NCBI GenBank assembly: GCA_045863555.1
Contig: BTUU01000028.1
Location: 1 to 44,301, forward strand
Length of the DNA stretch: 44,301 nt
Source of the DNA: JACRLV01 sp045863555
GTDB lineage: Bacteria; Planctomycetota; Phycisphaerae; UBA1845; Fen-1342
Direction of reading: 5' to 3'
The position numbers and the translations under genes were made by a program. Shown here one piece after another: positions 1 through 7,292 of this stretch. Position 1 is the stretch's first letter, and every line of letters begins with the position of its first letter. The notes under the pieces are model-generated. The model was not told the origin of the DNA. It saw nothing but the letters and a program-made list of their open reading frames with translations, and did not search any database.

Positions 1-501
1 GAGAGTACGCCGCCTTTATTCACCCGGCCATCAACGAAATTCGGTTATATCCCAAGCGAGAATCGGGGGCGCGGCTCAAGGATTTGGCCGGAAATGACCG
101 ATTTCAGCGGCCGGGAGCGGCGTTTCATAGGCGGTAGCGGCGTTCCAGCGGCCTGATGGCGGGAGCCGGACCCGATTTGGGGTGGCATGGGCAGGTTGTA
201 CTCAACCTGCCCGTGCGACTCGCGCGGCAGGCCGCCGCGGCGCAGGCACGGGTAGTCTGAAACGGCCCAGCCTGCCCATGCCACCCGACGCGCGCTCCGA
301 CGCGTGCTGCCCGACGCGCGCCAGTGCTCCTCGCGAGGGTGGTATCATCCTGACAGGCGCGGGGGGCCCGCCAACGGAGGAACGCCCTGGTCGCCCGATC
401 CAGCTTTGGGTATTCGCACCCCATCCGCGGGGCGTCCCCAAGCCAAGATTCGTCGGGGCGAGGCTGAGCGATAACTCCTCGCGGAACCTATCGACAAAAG
501 C
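1..501. other. Gene-poor stretch at the window edge
   Basis: I find no convincing gene here. The open frames that cross it have no ribosome-binding site, no recognisable domain, and compositions typical of antisense reading in G+C-rich DNA. Its only clear structure is the inverted repeat at 181-285, described separately. It may be the untranslated end of a neighbour beyond the window. Confidence 0.5.
181..285. repeat. Nested inverted repeat with 15-bp perfect outer arms
   Basis: GGTGGCATGGGCAGG at 181-195 is exactly reverse-complementary to 271-285. Inside the left arm, 186-198 pairs with 203-215 around the loop TACT, so two mutually exclusive hairpins are possible. There is no transposase nearby, so this looks like a non-coding dispersed repeat rather than an IS end. 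Dispersed status cannot be shown from one copy. Confidence 0.6.
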
Positions 502-531
502 AAAAACGCCACCCGATCCCCCGGACGGCGT
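502..531 (-). terminator. Rho-independent terminator of the tRNA-fMet unit
   Basis: Read on the minus strand, ACGCCGTCC pairs with GGGTGGCGT (with two G-U pairs) around an 8-base loop and runs into a T-rich tract. It lies 47 bases downstream of the tRNA gene on the same strand. Confidence 0.55.
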
Positions 532-577
532 CTCGCGATAACCACTCGGTCGGCCGATTTCGATACGGCCGGTCAAC

Positions 578-650
578 TAGCGGGGGTAGGACTCGAACCT
601 ACGACCTCGAGGTTATGAGCCTCGCGAGCTGCCAACTGCTCCACCCCGCA
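578..650 (-). tRNA. Initiator tRNA-fMet (anticodon CAT)
   Basis: The 73-base gene folds into a full cloverleaf with anticodon loop CTCATAA (CAT, methionine) and T-loop TTCGAGT. Two features mark it as the initiator rather than the elongator. Base pair 1:72 is missing (T opposite T), and the D-stem has A11:T24, the purine-pyrimidine order typical of initiators. The anticodon stem ends in two G-C pairs with A29:T41 in place of the usual third G-C pair, a slight departure from the canonical GGG/CCC stem. CCA is not encoded, so it must be added after transcription. A promoter lies just upstream and a terminator downstream, so it is probably transcribed alone. Confidence 0.93.
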
Positions 651-661
651 ATCAGGCAAGC

Positions 662-690
662 AGTATCGACCCCGTTGCCGAGTTTGTCAA
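662..690 (-). promoter_or_regulatory. Sigma70-type promoter of tRNA-fMet
   Basis: On the minus strand a perfect -35 box TTGACA (685-690) is followed by exactly 17 bases and the -10 box GATACT (662-667, four of six consensus bases). Transcription would start near position 655, a few bases before the mature tRNA. Confidence 0.8.
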
Positions 691-853
691 ATCCCGAAGT
701 GCCCAACTGGCCGTGAAAATGCCCGCTGTCGTCAGCCGCAGGCGTCGCACACCGCGGTTCGCTGTTCCCGTGGCCGATGACGCCGGGCACCGGAGTCGCT
801 AGGATTCTCCAATCCGGTTTGAACCGCAATTCACCCCGTCGTCGGAGACGCAC

Positions 854-2200
854 ATGCGCGACGCAGCCACCGCCGCATTCGATGCCGAGGCCGCCAGCCC
901 GAACCTCGTCGGCCCGCGGCTTTCGGTGATGATGTTCCTTCAATACGCAATCTGGGGCGCGTGGCTCCCGCTGCTGTTTCCGTTCCTCAGCGGTCATCGC
1001 GGGTTCGACCCCGGCCAGATCGGCACGATGTTCGCCGTCGGTGCGATCGGAGCGCTTGTTGCGCCGTTCATCGCGGGGCAGTTTGCGGACCGCTACTTCT
1101 CGACGGAAAAGTTCCTCGGAATCAGCCACCTGGTGGGCGGCCTGCTCGTCTGGCAGCTGGCGGAGATTGAGACCTACAGCGGATTCCTCTGGTTTTCGCT
1201 CGCATATTCTCTCGTCTACTCCCCGACACTCTCGCTGACCAACTCGCTCTCGTTTCACCACCTCCCCGATCGCGACCGCGATTTCGGCAAGGTGCGCCTC
1301 TGGGGCACGATCGGATGGATCGCCGCCGGCATCGGAATCGGCCAGTGGCTTCTGCACAGCCATTCGCCGGCCGGGCTCGCGGGCGAGCCGCTCGACAAGG
1401 CCCGATTCGCGGGAATGGCGGACGCGTTCAAGCTCTCGGCGATTCTCGGCATCGCGATGGGCGTCTATTGCTTCACGCTGCCGCACACTCCGCCGAGCAA
1501 GGGGTCGAAAAAGAACGCGACCTTCGAGGCGATTGGCGAGGTGCAGCGTCAACCGCTCGTGACGCTCTTTCTGCTGGCCGTGCCGGTTTCGTGCATCCAC
1601 CAGTTCTATTTCGTGCACACATCCGCGTTCCTCGGCCAGTTTCAGAGTAAGGCTGGCGCCCTCGTCGACAGCATCAACAGCGTGTTCGGCGTCGGCGGCG
1701 GGGGCTTGATGACCATCGGCCAGATGTCCGAAATTCTTGTCCTGGCCGCGATTCCATTCGTCGCCAAGACGCTCTCGCGCAAGGCGCTGCTCGCCATCGG
1801 CCTGTTTGCCTACGCGGCCCGGATGGCGCTCTTCGCTTACGTCGGCCCGATCAGCGCCTCGACGGGATTGCCCGAAGTGCCGATCCTGATGCTCGGCGTC
1901 GCGATGCACGGCCTCTGCTTCGGCTGTTTCATCTTCGTCGCGTTCCTCGTCATCGACGAGAACACGAGCGCGGACGTGCGCGCTTCGGCCCAGACGCTCT
2001 TCGGTCTGGTCGTCTTCGGGATCGGCATCATTGTGGGGAGCTACATCGCCGGACAGGTGGCGAATCTCGCGACCGACCCCGCCACCAAAGCAATGAACTA
2101 CACGACGCTGTTCACCTACCCGATGTGGGGCTCGATCGCCTGCCTGCTGGCACTGCTCGCAGCGTATCCGAATCGTCGGCCGATTCCCGCGACCGCGTAG
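854..2200 (+). CDS. MFS permease, nucleoside:H+ symporter type
   Basis: A 448-residue polytopic membrane protein of the major facilitator superfamily. The N-terminal helix with LSVMMFLQYAIWGAWLPLL, the following 'GQIGTMFAVGAIGALVAPFIAGQFADRYF' region (the loop-2/3 signature position) and RLWGTIGWIAAG in the middle resemble the NupG/XapB nucleoside symporter family. Planctomycetes often carry several such paralogues. The substrate is inferred from family likeness only; it could be another small metabolite. The ATG is preceded by GGAG at 844-847, which fixes the start. The gene stands alone, with the initiator tRNA behind it on the other strand and a convergent lipoprotein gene after it. Confidence 0.82.
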   Translation: MRDAATAAFDAEAASPNLVGPRLSVMMFLQYAIWGAWLPLLFPFLSGHRGFDPGQIGTMFAVGAIGALVAPFIAGQFADRYFSTEKFLGISHLVGGLLVWQLAEIETYSGFLWFSLAYSLVYSPTLSLTNSLSFHHLPDRDRDFGKVRLWGTIGWIAAGIGIGQWLLHSHSPAGLAGEPLDKARFAGMADAFKLSAILGIAMGVYCFTLPHTPPSKGSKKNATFEAIGEVQRQPLVTLFLLAVPVSCIHQFYFVHTSAFLGQFQSKAGALVDSINSVFGVGGGGLMTIGQMSEILVLAAIPFVAKTLSRKALLAIGLFAYAARMALFAYVGPISASTGLPEVPILMLGVAMHGLCFGCFIFVAFLVIDENTSADVRASAQTLFGLVVFGIGIIVGSYIAGQVANLATDPATKAMNYTTLFTYPMWGSIACLLALLAAYPNRRPIPATA

Positions 2201-2266
2201 CCCGGCCACTTGCGGCCTTTCGGAATGGAGTCGCGGCCGCCCAGGAAGCGCAACGGCGCCGAGCCG

Positions 2267-2683
2267 CTACTCCCCGCCCCCGAACGTCGTCCGGTCGCGC
2301 ATCTCCGTCGCCCGCCCGACCAGTTCGGCCGACGGTGGAATCTCGGCCGGAGTCAGTACAAAGTCGGGCAGCACGTGCTCGTCGCGAATCATCGTCGGGA
2401 TCATCGTCTCGGCCACAAGGTCGACCACCGGGTACTGGTACCACGGCGCCTCGAGGCGAGAGTGCGTCTTGAGCGTCTCGTAACCCTGCTTGCGGATTAC
2501 GATGTCATAGTCGCCGTACCAGACGAATGAGACCTTAACCGGACTCAGGCCGACCTCTTCGTCGTTGATGAAGACCCGCGCCCCCGTCGGCGTCGTCGAG
2601 ATTTTCATCACGCGTTCCACACAGCCGCCGCTCGCCAGCGACGCCGCCAGCGCGGCCAGCCCGATTTGTGTCCGGTATTTCAC
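2267..2683 (-). CDS. PEGA-domain lipoprotein
   Basis: 138 residues from a GTG start at 2683, chosen because GGAGG lies five bases upstream and the protein then opens with a clean lipoprotein signal (K-R near the start, a hydrophobic run, then a Cys at about residue 21). A longer frame upstream adds residues without a ribosome-binding site. The mature part contains one PEGA domain: STTPTGARVFINDEEVG, then GDYDIVIRKQGYETLK, a beta-sandwich module found in surface proteins of many bacteria. The rest has no recognised domain. It is probably anchored in a membrane facing the periplasm. The function of PEGA proteins is generally unknown, perhaps binding to peptides or cell-wall material. It is convergent with the permease gene. 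Confidence 0.75.
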   Translation of the reverse strand: MKYRTQIGLAALAASLASGGCVERVMKISTTPTGARVFINDEEVGLSPVKVSFVWYGDYDIVIRKQGYETLKTHSRLEAPWYQYPVVDLVAETMIPTMIRDEHVLPDFVLTPAEIPPSAELVGRATEMRDRTTFGGGE

Positions 2684-3011
2684 TTCGGCCTCCCTGCAAG
2701 CTGCGTCCGAGAACGCTTCGGCGGTCAATCATTCGAGGACCCCGACGGATTCCGCCGCCCGTACGCTTCCGAAAAAAGGCGAATCCGACGCGTCTGAGCG
2801 TAGAGGATTCCCCAGACCGCGCACTGAGTCAAGCCGGCCCCGCCCCGAGACGACCTCACACAGGACGGCTTTGGAGGTTTCTCGCGCCGAGCCTGAGGGC
2901 AGCGCCGGCGCTAGCAGATTCGGAGAGTCGCCGCCCGCAGGCGGCCGACATTTTGAATGATCCATGGGGCGGTTGAGTCCCCGAGACCAAAAAAGCCTTG
3001 GAGTCTTACCG
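2684..3011. other. Divergent intergenic region
   Basis: This 328-bp gap separates the leftward lipoprotein gene from the rightward PilZ pair, so it must hold promoters for both, but I cannot pick a convincing -35/-10 pair. A perfect 12-bp palindrome, AGCGCCGGCGCT, lies at 2901-2912. The open frames crossing the gap look like shadows. Confidence 0.4.
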
Positions 3012-3737
3012 ATGGTCAACAATCTCGAACTGACCAGGCGACAGGCGTCCCGTCTGCTTGAGCACGCACTCCGCGCCCGAGCCGCGGCCGACCTCGAGCC
3101 GCGCGTCATGGACGATCAGACGCCGCTTAAGGTTCGCTTCGCCGCCCGCGAAGGAAACATGCTCGTCTTCGAGCTCGATACGCAGTCTGCCGCACCAGCC
3201 CCGCTCGGCATCATCGGCGCGTTCTGCGAGGTGCGGACGATGCTCGATGGCGAAGCGTTCCTGTTCTCCACGTGCGTTCTGGATGTGGTCGACTCCAGCG
3301 CCCCGGCGCGAATCATGCTGGCGGTGCCGTCGCTGATCCAGGTCGCAAACCGCCGCCGCTTCGAAAGGACATCCGCGTCCGTCGCCTCCGCCGTCCGACT
3401 GATCGTCGACGGCCAGTTGATCGAGAGCGCCGGGCTGTTGTCCAACATCAGCGCCGACGGCCTGGGATGCAGCGTGGCCGCCGAGGATTTCGACGACCTG
3501 CTGCTGCTTGGCGACGCCATCCGCGTGCGCTTCGAGATCGCCGGCTTTGACGACGAATTTGAGATCGGCGCGGTCGTGTGCAGCAAGACGCTCAGCAAGG
3601 ACCGCACGAATCTCGCGCTCGGCCTCGAGTTCCAGGTCGGCGAGGGCGATTCTGCCGGCGCCGAGAGCCTCGTGAACCTGCGCCGCGTCCTGCTTGAACT
3701 CATGTCAGACGCAAACCGCTCGGAGGACGGACGATGA
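3012..3737 (+). CDS. PilZ-domain protein, YcgR-like (first of pair)
   Basis: 241 residues from the ATG at 3012, which has GGAG at 3000-3003; an in-frame ATG 48 bases upstream lacks a ribosome-binding site. The N-terminal ~110 residues look like a YcgR-N type beta domain. The C-terminal PilZ domain shows both c-di-GMP contacts: R115-xxx-R119 within RRRFER, and N145-x-S147-xx-G150 within NISADG. PilZ proteins of this layout bind cyclic di-GMP and pass the signal to a partner such as the flagellar motor, a secretion system or a polysaccharide synthase. The partner is not visible here. The stop overlaps the next start by four bases (ATGA), so the two proteins are translationally coupled and probably work together. 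Confidence 0.78.
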   Translation: MVNNLELTRRQASRLLEHALRARAAADLEPRVMDDQTPLKVRFAAREGNMLVFELDTQSAAPAPLGIIGAFCEVRTMLDGEAFLFSTCVLDVVDSSAPARIMLAVPSLIQVANRRRFERTSASVASAVRLIVDGQLIESAGLLSNISADGLGCSVAAEDFDDLLLLGDAIRVRFEIAGFDDEFEIGAVVCSKTLSKDRTNLALGLEFQVGEGDSAGAESLVNLRRVLLELMSDANRSEDGR

Positions 3738-4531
3738 AGCCGCGTCGCATCAGCAATCCGCGGGAAATGGCCGAGGTCTTCGACCACGCCGTCGGCGAAC
3801 GCGCCCTCGCGGTCCTCAGTTACTGGCACGGTCACGAGTGGGTCACATTCAAAGGCCGATTCCTCGAGCGAGATGCAAATCGCCGCTTCCTCGTTCTTGA
3901 TATTCAGGAGCAGGACGCAGCCGCGGCGCCGCCTTCTCTCGGCCAGTACCTCGGTCTGAGCTTCCGGTATCGCAGCCGCAAGGTCATGTTCACGACCGTG
4001 CTCGAAGCCCGCGGCCGCTTCGTGGTCGATTCAAGCACCAGCATCGCCGCATTCCGCTATCGCTGGCCCGAGTCGATGACCGAGCTCCAGCGCCGCGCCT
4101 ACTACCGCACGCCGGTGCCCGAGGGCGTCACGCTCGTCGCCAGCCTCTGGGCCGGCGGAACCGATGCGCGCCAGCGGGCCCAGTCCGAATCGCTCAGCGT
4201 CGTCAGCGGCTCGGCCGTTGATCTCTCGTGCGGCGGAACGCTCATCCGCGTCAATCAGCTCACGCCGCCCGCCTGGCAGGACAACGAAACGCTCGGCGTC
4301 GAACTGCACCTGCCCGACGGCCGGCCGCCGATGATCCTCGACGCCCACTATCGCGGCTGCCGCGCGGACGAATCCGGCGCCCAGTGCGTGGCCGTGCAGT
4401 TTGTGGGACTCGATGCGAACGAGGGCGGCGGTGAGAACCTCCAGCGCCTCGCGCGAAGTCTACAGAAATTCCACCGCCTGACCCTCTCGCCGGAGCTGCG
4501 TACGGGCGCGGTTCGCTTCAACCTCGGCTGA
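3734..4531 (+). CDS. PilZ-domain protein, YcgR-like (second of pair)
   Basis: 265 residues, starting inside the stop of the previous PilZ gene. It has the same two-part layout: an N-terminal YcgR-like domain and a C-terminal PilZ domain with R121-xxx-R125 (RRAYYR) and D163-x-S165-xx-G168 (DLSCGG). A roughly 25-residue polar stretch between the arginine motif and the DxSxxG strand makes the domain longer than usual. Sequence identity with its neighbour is low outside the motifs, so the pair may be an old duplication or two subunits that recognise different partners. It likely acts in the cytoplasm as a c-di-GMP reader. The 3' end overlaps the convergent PAP2 gene by 14 bases. Confidence 0.75.
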   Translation: MKPRRISNPREMAEVFDHAVGERALAVLSYWHGHEWVTFKGRFLERDANRRFLVLDIQEQDAAAAPPSLGQYLGLSFRYRSRKVMFTTVLEARGRFVVDSSTSIAAFRYRWPESMTELQRRAYYRTPVPEGVTLVASLWAGGTDARQRAQSESLSVVSGSAVDLSCGGTLIRVNQLTPPAWQDNETLGVELHLPDGRPPMILDAHYRGCRADESGAQCVAVQFVGLDANEGGGENLQRLARSLQKFHRLTLSPELRTGAVRFNLG

Positions 4532-5186
4532 CGGCGTCGCCCTGCGCGAGTGACGGCGCGTCGACGCGGTTGAGCTCGAAGAACTTTGAGCCCAGCGCGC
4601 GGTAGGAAACATAGACCGCCAGCAGACCCACGCCCGCGCCGCCGATGACATCGGAGAGAAAGTGCGCGCCCGTCCGGACGCGCTCCAGCCCGACGACCAG
4701 TGCCAGAATCCAGAAGATCACGCGCCCGCGCGGGAAATAAAGCCCCAGCAGCGCGGCCATCGCAAACGCGCTGCTCGTGTGCCCCGACGGAAACGAGTGC
4801 GATACCGACCCGAACGAGAACGGCTCGAATGAGTCAGCCCCCGCATCCGCGCGCGGCCGCGATCGGCCGATTGCGATCTTCATGATCCGTGTGAACCCCG
4901 CGGAGAGGAGGATCCCGATGAGCCAGCTCGCGACCAGCCGCCGCCGGTTTGAGAATGCGAACAGGACCCCCAGCACGGTAAGAAATACGGCCGCATCGAG
5001 GGTCTCGCGAAACACCGGCTCGATCCACGCCCGGATACTCGGGGCCGAGAACGGTCCGGGCCCGTCGAGCCAGCGCATGACCGATTCGTCGATCTGCGCC
5101 GCGACGAAGACTGCGCCGAGCCACGCCGCGACAAGGAAGCCGACGAGGGCCAGTGCGTTACTCCGGCGGCGGGGCGGCTCTTTCAT
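4518..5186 (-). CDS. PAP2-family membrane phosphatase
   Basis: 222 residues with about six hydrophobic segments. The three phosphatase motifs are present: K103-x6-R110-P111, P133-S-G-H136, and R169-x5-H175-x3-D179. The usual Ser before Arg in motif 3 is Glu here. Enzymes of this family remove phosphate from phosphatidic acid, phosphatidylglycerophosphate or undecaprenyl pyrophosphate at the outer face of the inner membrane; which one cannot be told from sequence. The ATG at 5186 is taken as start, though a GTG one codon earlier is equally possible. The gene begins six bases after the stop of phaR on the same strand, so the two are probably cotranscribed, although no functional link to PHA is obvious. 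Confidence 0.85.
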   Translation of the reverse strand: MKEPPRRRSNALALVGFLVAAWLGAVFVAAQIDESVMRWLDGPGPFSAPSIRAWIEPVFRETLDAAVFLTVLGVLFAFSNRRRLVASWLIGILLSAGFTRIMKIAIGRSRPRADAGADSFEPFSFGSVSHSFPSGHTSSAFAMAALLGLYFPRGRVIFWILALVVGLERVRTGAHFLSDVIGGAGVGLLAVYVSYRALGSKFFELNRVDAPSLAQGDAVSRG

Positions 5187-5192
5187 CACTCG

Positions 5193-5756
5193 TCACTCGC
5201 TCGATTTGCGAAGCGCTTCGATCTGTCGCGAAAGCGCCGCGAGTTGTGCTCGAAGATCGTCCAGTTCCGTCTCGCTTTCGCCCGTAGATTTTGCCGCGCT
5301 CGGTGCCTGGGCGGGCGATTCTGTTTCAGCGGCTGGCGGCGGTTCCGCTCCGCCCGCGGAATGTGACGCGGGAGGTGGACCACCTCCGAACGCCGAGCGC
5401 ATGACCTGCGCCCAGCTCTCATGGGCCGCGCGCTGCGTCTCGACCGCCTGACGAAAGAAGCTGTCCATGATCCCGCCGAGAAATCGACTCTGCGTGCGGA
5501 TCATCTGGTGCAGCACCGCGGCCGGAAAGAACGCCAGCTTCGGCGCGTGGTGCTCCAGCAGGATATGCGTGAGGATTACGTTCGTGATCTCTTCGCCGGT
5601 CTGGGCGTCCGTTACAACCAGGTCATAACCATCCGCCACCAGATCGTGCAGCGCGGCCAGCGTGACGTTGCATTTCCGCGTACTGTCGTAATATCGCCGG
5701 TTCGCGTATTTTCGGACGTGCAGCGGCCCGGGACGCGGCGGGGCGGGCTCGGACAT
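5193..5756 (-). CDS. phaR: Polyhydroxyalkanoate synthesis regulator PhaR
   Basis: 187 residues. The N-terminal DNA-binding domain is clear: RKYANRRYYDST followed by VTLAALHDLVADGYDLVVTDAQTGEEITNVILTHILLE, about residues 13-70, matching the PHB/PHA accumulation regulator domain. The middle carries the helix with FFPAAVLHQMIRTQSRFLGGIMDSFF. The C-terminal third is a proline/alanine-rich linker and a short coiled coil (DLRAQLAALSRQIEALRKS). In studied bacteria PhaR represses phasin and its own gene and is released by binding to PHA granules. The ATG at 5756 is preceded by GGAGG at ideal spacing, so the 18 extra upstream codons of the open frame are rejected. It is divergent from the phasin gene, with an operator-like dyad between them. 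Confidence 0.92.
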   Translation of the reverse strand: MSEPAPPRPGPLHVRKYANRRYYDSTRKCNVTLAALHDLVADGYDLVVTDAQTGEEITNVILTHILLEHHAPKLAFFPAAVLHQMIRTQSRFLGGIMDSFFRQAVETQRAAHESWAQVMRSAFGGGPPPASHSAGGAEPPPAAETESPAQAPSAAKSTGESETELDDLRAQLAALSRQIEALRKSSE

Positions 5757-5917
5757 TGGGAACCTCCGATTTCGCTTTTGCAACATAACCCGCCCGCCGC
5801 GGCCGGGCAAACTCGCGCCTTAGGGGTTCCCAGGGACAATTGCGAATTCCGGCACCTGTCCCGCGCATTGGAAATCCATAAAGCATTTCATAAAAACGAG
5901 TTGCGACTTCACGAAAG

Positions 5918-5939
5918 AATTTGTGCAAACGCACAAATT
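5918..5939. promoter_or_regulatory. Probable PhaR operator dyad
   Basis: AATTTGTGC and GCACAAATT form perfect 9-bp arms around AAAC. The core TGC-N4-GCA fits the TGC-rich dyads reported for PhaR in alphaproteobacteria. The site ends four bases before the -35 box of the phasin promoter and lies between phaR and the phasin gene, so one site could control both. A further half site, GCACAAA, is at 5993-5999. Confidence 0.7.
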
Positions 5940-5943
5940 GAGC

Positions 5944-5972
5944 TTGACAGACGCCCACGGCGCGCGTATTCT
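5944..5972 (+). promoter_or_regulatory. Sigma70-type promoter of the phasin gene
   Basis: A perfect -35 box TTGACA (5944-5949) is followed by 17 bases and the -10 box TATTCT (5967-5972). Transcription would start near 5979, about 30 bases before the ATG. The palindrome at 5918-5939 abuts the -35 box, a position where a bound repressor would block RNA polymerase. Confidence 0.8.
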
Positions 5973-6011
5973 ACCTGTGTCATGATGCAGATGCACAAAA
6001 AGGAGTCAGCC

Positions 6012-6491
6012 ATGAGTGCGACCGCGACCGATTCGTTCAAGACCGTGACCGACACGTTCAGCAAGGGCTTCGAGGCTGGCGTCAGGATGCAGGAAGACGC
6101 TTTCCGGATGGTGACCGATATGAGCACCCGCGCGACCGAAGAGTTCCGCAACCGCGTCGAGAAGATGGCGGACGACGTCCTCCCGATGTCGAAGAAGAAC
6201 ATGGACCGTTTCCAGCGCATGTTCGACGAGACGACCCAGCGGGCGACGAACCTCGTCCGGACGTCCATGGACCTCAACCCGGCCGTCCGACCGGTCGCGA
6301 CCCCGGCCGAGATCATGGACCGCACCTTCTCGATGTGGAAGGCGTCCTTCGATGCCGCCCGCGAGACGATGGACGCGATGCAGAAGATGACGACGGAAGT
6401 CGTCGCCGACTGGCAGAACGCGACGAAGTGCTGCGGCAGCACGACCTGCCAGACCCCGGCCGCCGCTGAGACGAAGAAAGCCCCGAAGTAA
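6012..6491 (+). CDS. Phasin (PHA granule-associated protein)
   Basis: 159 residues, almost all predicted helix, without membrane segments. The amphipathic sequence (FSKGFEAGVRMQEDAFRMVTDMSTRATEEFRNRVEKM) and the helix near PAEIMDRTFSMWKASFDAARETMDAMQKMTTEVV are phasin-like, and the position opposite phaR and before the synthase genes supports this. Phasins coat PHA granules and control their number and size. The start at 6012 has AGGAG six bases upstream; earlier in-frame ATGs at 5982 and nearby lack one and lie in the leader. The tail holds three cysteines (CCGSTTC), unusual for a phasin. It is followed by three tandem terminator-like hairpins, so it is probably transcribed separately and strongly from the synthase genes. 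Confidence 0.78.
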   Translation: MSATATDSFKTVTDTFSKGFEAGVRMQEDAFRMVTDMSTRATEEFRNRVEKMADDVLPMSKKNMDRFQRMFDETTQRATNLVRTSMDLNPAVRPVATPAEIMDRTFSMWKASFDAARETMDAMQKMTTEVVADWQNATKCCGSTTCQTPAAAETKKAPK

Positions 6492-6503
6492 ACGCAGCCG
6501 GTT

Positions 6504-6611
6504 GGGGACCGGTCTCCGACCGGTCTTCTCCGCGAGTAGTGGTGGGGGACCGGTCTCCGACCGGTCTTTTCCGCGAGTAGTGGTGGGGGACCGGTCTCCG
6601 ACCGGTCTTTT
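6504..6611 (+). repeat. 41-bp tandem repeat, three terminator-like hairpins
   Basis: Nearly three copies of a 41-bp unit start at 6504, 6545 and 6586. Each contains GACCGGT-CTCCG-ACCGGTC, a 7-bp stem with a 5-base loop, at 6507-6525, 6548-6566 and 6589-6607. The second and third are followed by TTTT and the first by TTCT. They sit 13 bases after the phasin stop, so they may act as a stacked terminator, but the inter-hairpin sequence is also repeated, as in an amplified dispersed repeat. The next 270 bp up to phaE hold no other structure that I can support. Confidence 0.8.
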
Positions 6612-6884
6612 CGGGGAGGCCCATCCGACCGGCCTCTCTGAATCCGCGGCAGTGCCGCGCCCCGCATCGCGGGATCGTCGCGGGCGTGGAAGACCGTGAC
6701 GATTGCCCGCGAGTGCCTCGCAGGCGTGATGCCCGGCACGCTGGACGCCGGGTCCTCACCCGCGAGGTACACTAAGACCCAGGGCGTTCGGCGCTGGCGT
6801 GCGAAAGCTGCGCCGGTGCCCGACGCCTTGGGTCATTTGAGTTTCGCGCCGGACTCCGGCGCTGCCGTCGAACGGAGCACAACC

Positions 6885-7292
6885 ATGGCAGGCGAAAACT
6901 TCGGCATGCCCGGCCCCGAGGCCTTCACCGCATTCTGGAGCGACTTCCTCGCGAAGGTCGCTCCGCCCGGCACGACCATGCCCGGCGGCGACTACGCCGA
7001 GAAGATGCGAAAAGCGTTCTTCGAGTCCTGGTCGCGCTACCTCGACGACTACATGCGCAGCGACGCGTTCCTCCAGATGATGAAGCAGTCCACCGACCAC
7101 GCCCTCGCCTGGCAGCAGCAGATGAACGAATACCTCCAGCGCGGCCTCTCGGCGGCGCAAATGCCCAGCAAAGAGGACGCCAATCACATCGTGATGCTCG
7201 TCCGCGGCATGGAAGAACGCGTCATGGCCAAACTCGACGACCTGAACAAGCGCATCACGAAGCTGGAAAAGGGTGACAAGGGAACAAAGTGA
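6885..7292 (+). CDS. phaE: PhaE-like subunit of class III PHA synthase
   Basis: 135 residues from the ATG at 6885, which has GGAG at 6873-6876; the long upstream extension of the frame has no support. The protein is helical, rich in W, M and aromatic residues in the middle (SWSRYLDDYMRSDAFLQMMKQSTDHALAWQQQMNEYLQ), and ends in a coiled coil after the PSKEDANHIVMLVRGMEERV stretch. That tail is typical of PhaE and of the class IV PhaR subunit. It is much shorter than the classical PhaE of purple sulfur bacteria (about 350 residues). The position directly before phaC supports the role as synthase partner. Alternatives are a phasin or class IV-type subunit; the family name is therefore less sure than the role. 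Confidence 0.72.
   Translation: MAGENFGMPGPEAFTAFWSDFLAKVAPPGTTMPGGDYAEKMRKAFFESWSRYLDDYMRSDAFLQMMKQSTDHALAWQQQMNEYLQRGLSAAQMPSKEDANHIVMLVRGMEERVMAKLDDLNKRITKLEKGDKGTK

Noticed and set aside
599..2209. 536-residue frame on the minus strand opposite the MFS permease
   Set aside because: It is a shadow frame: very rich in Arg, Glu, Asp and His, without domain or ribosome-binding site, and it runs through the tRNA gene. The plus strand encodes a clear membrane transporter.
6696..6884. N-terminal extension of the PhaE-like protein
   Set aside because: The frame is open, but the ATG at 6885 has a proper ribosome-binding site, and the upstream sequence looks non-coding (VMPGTLDAGSSPAR type frame in a repeat-rich gap).
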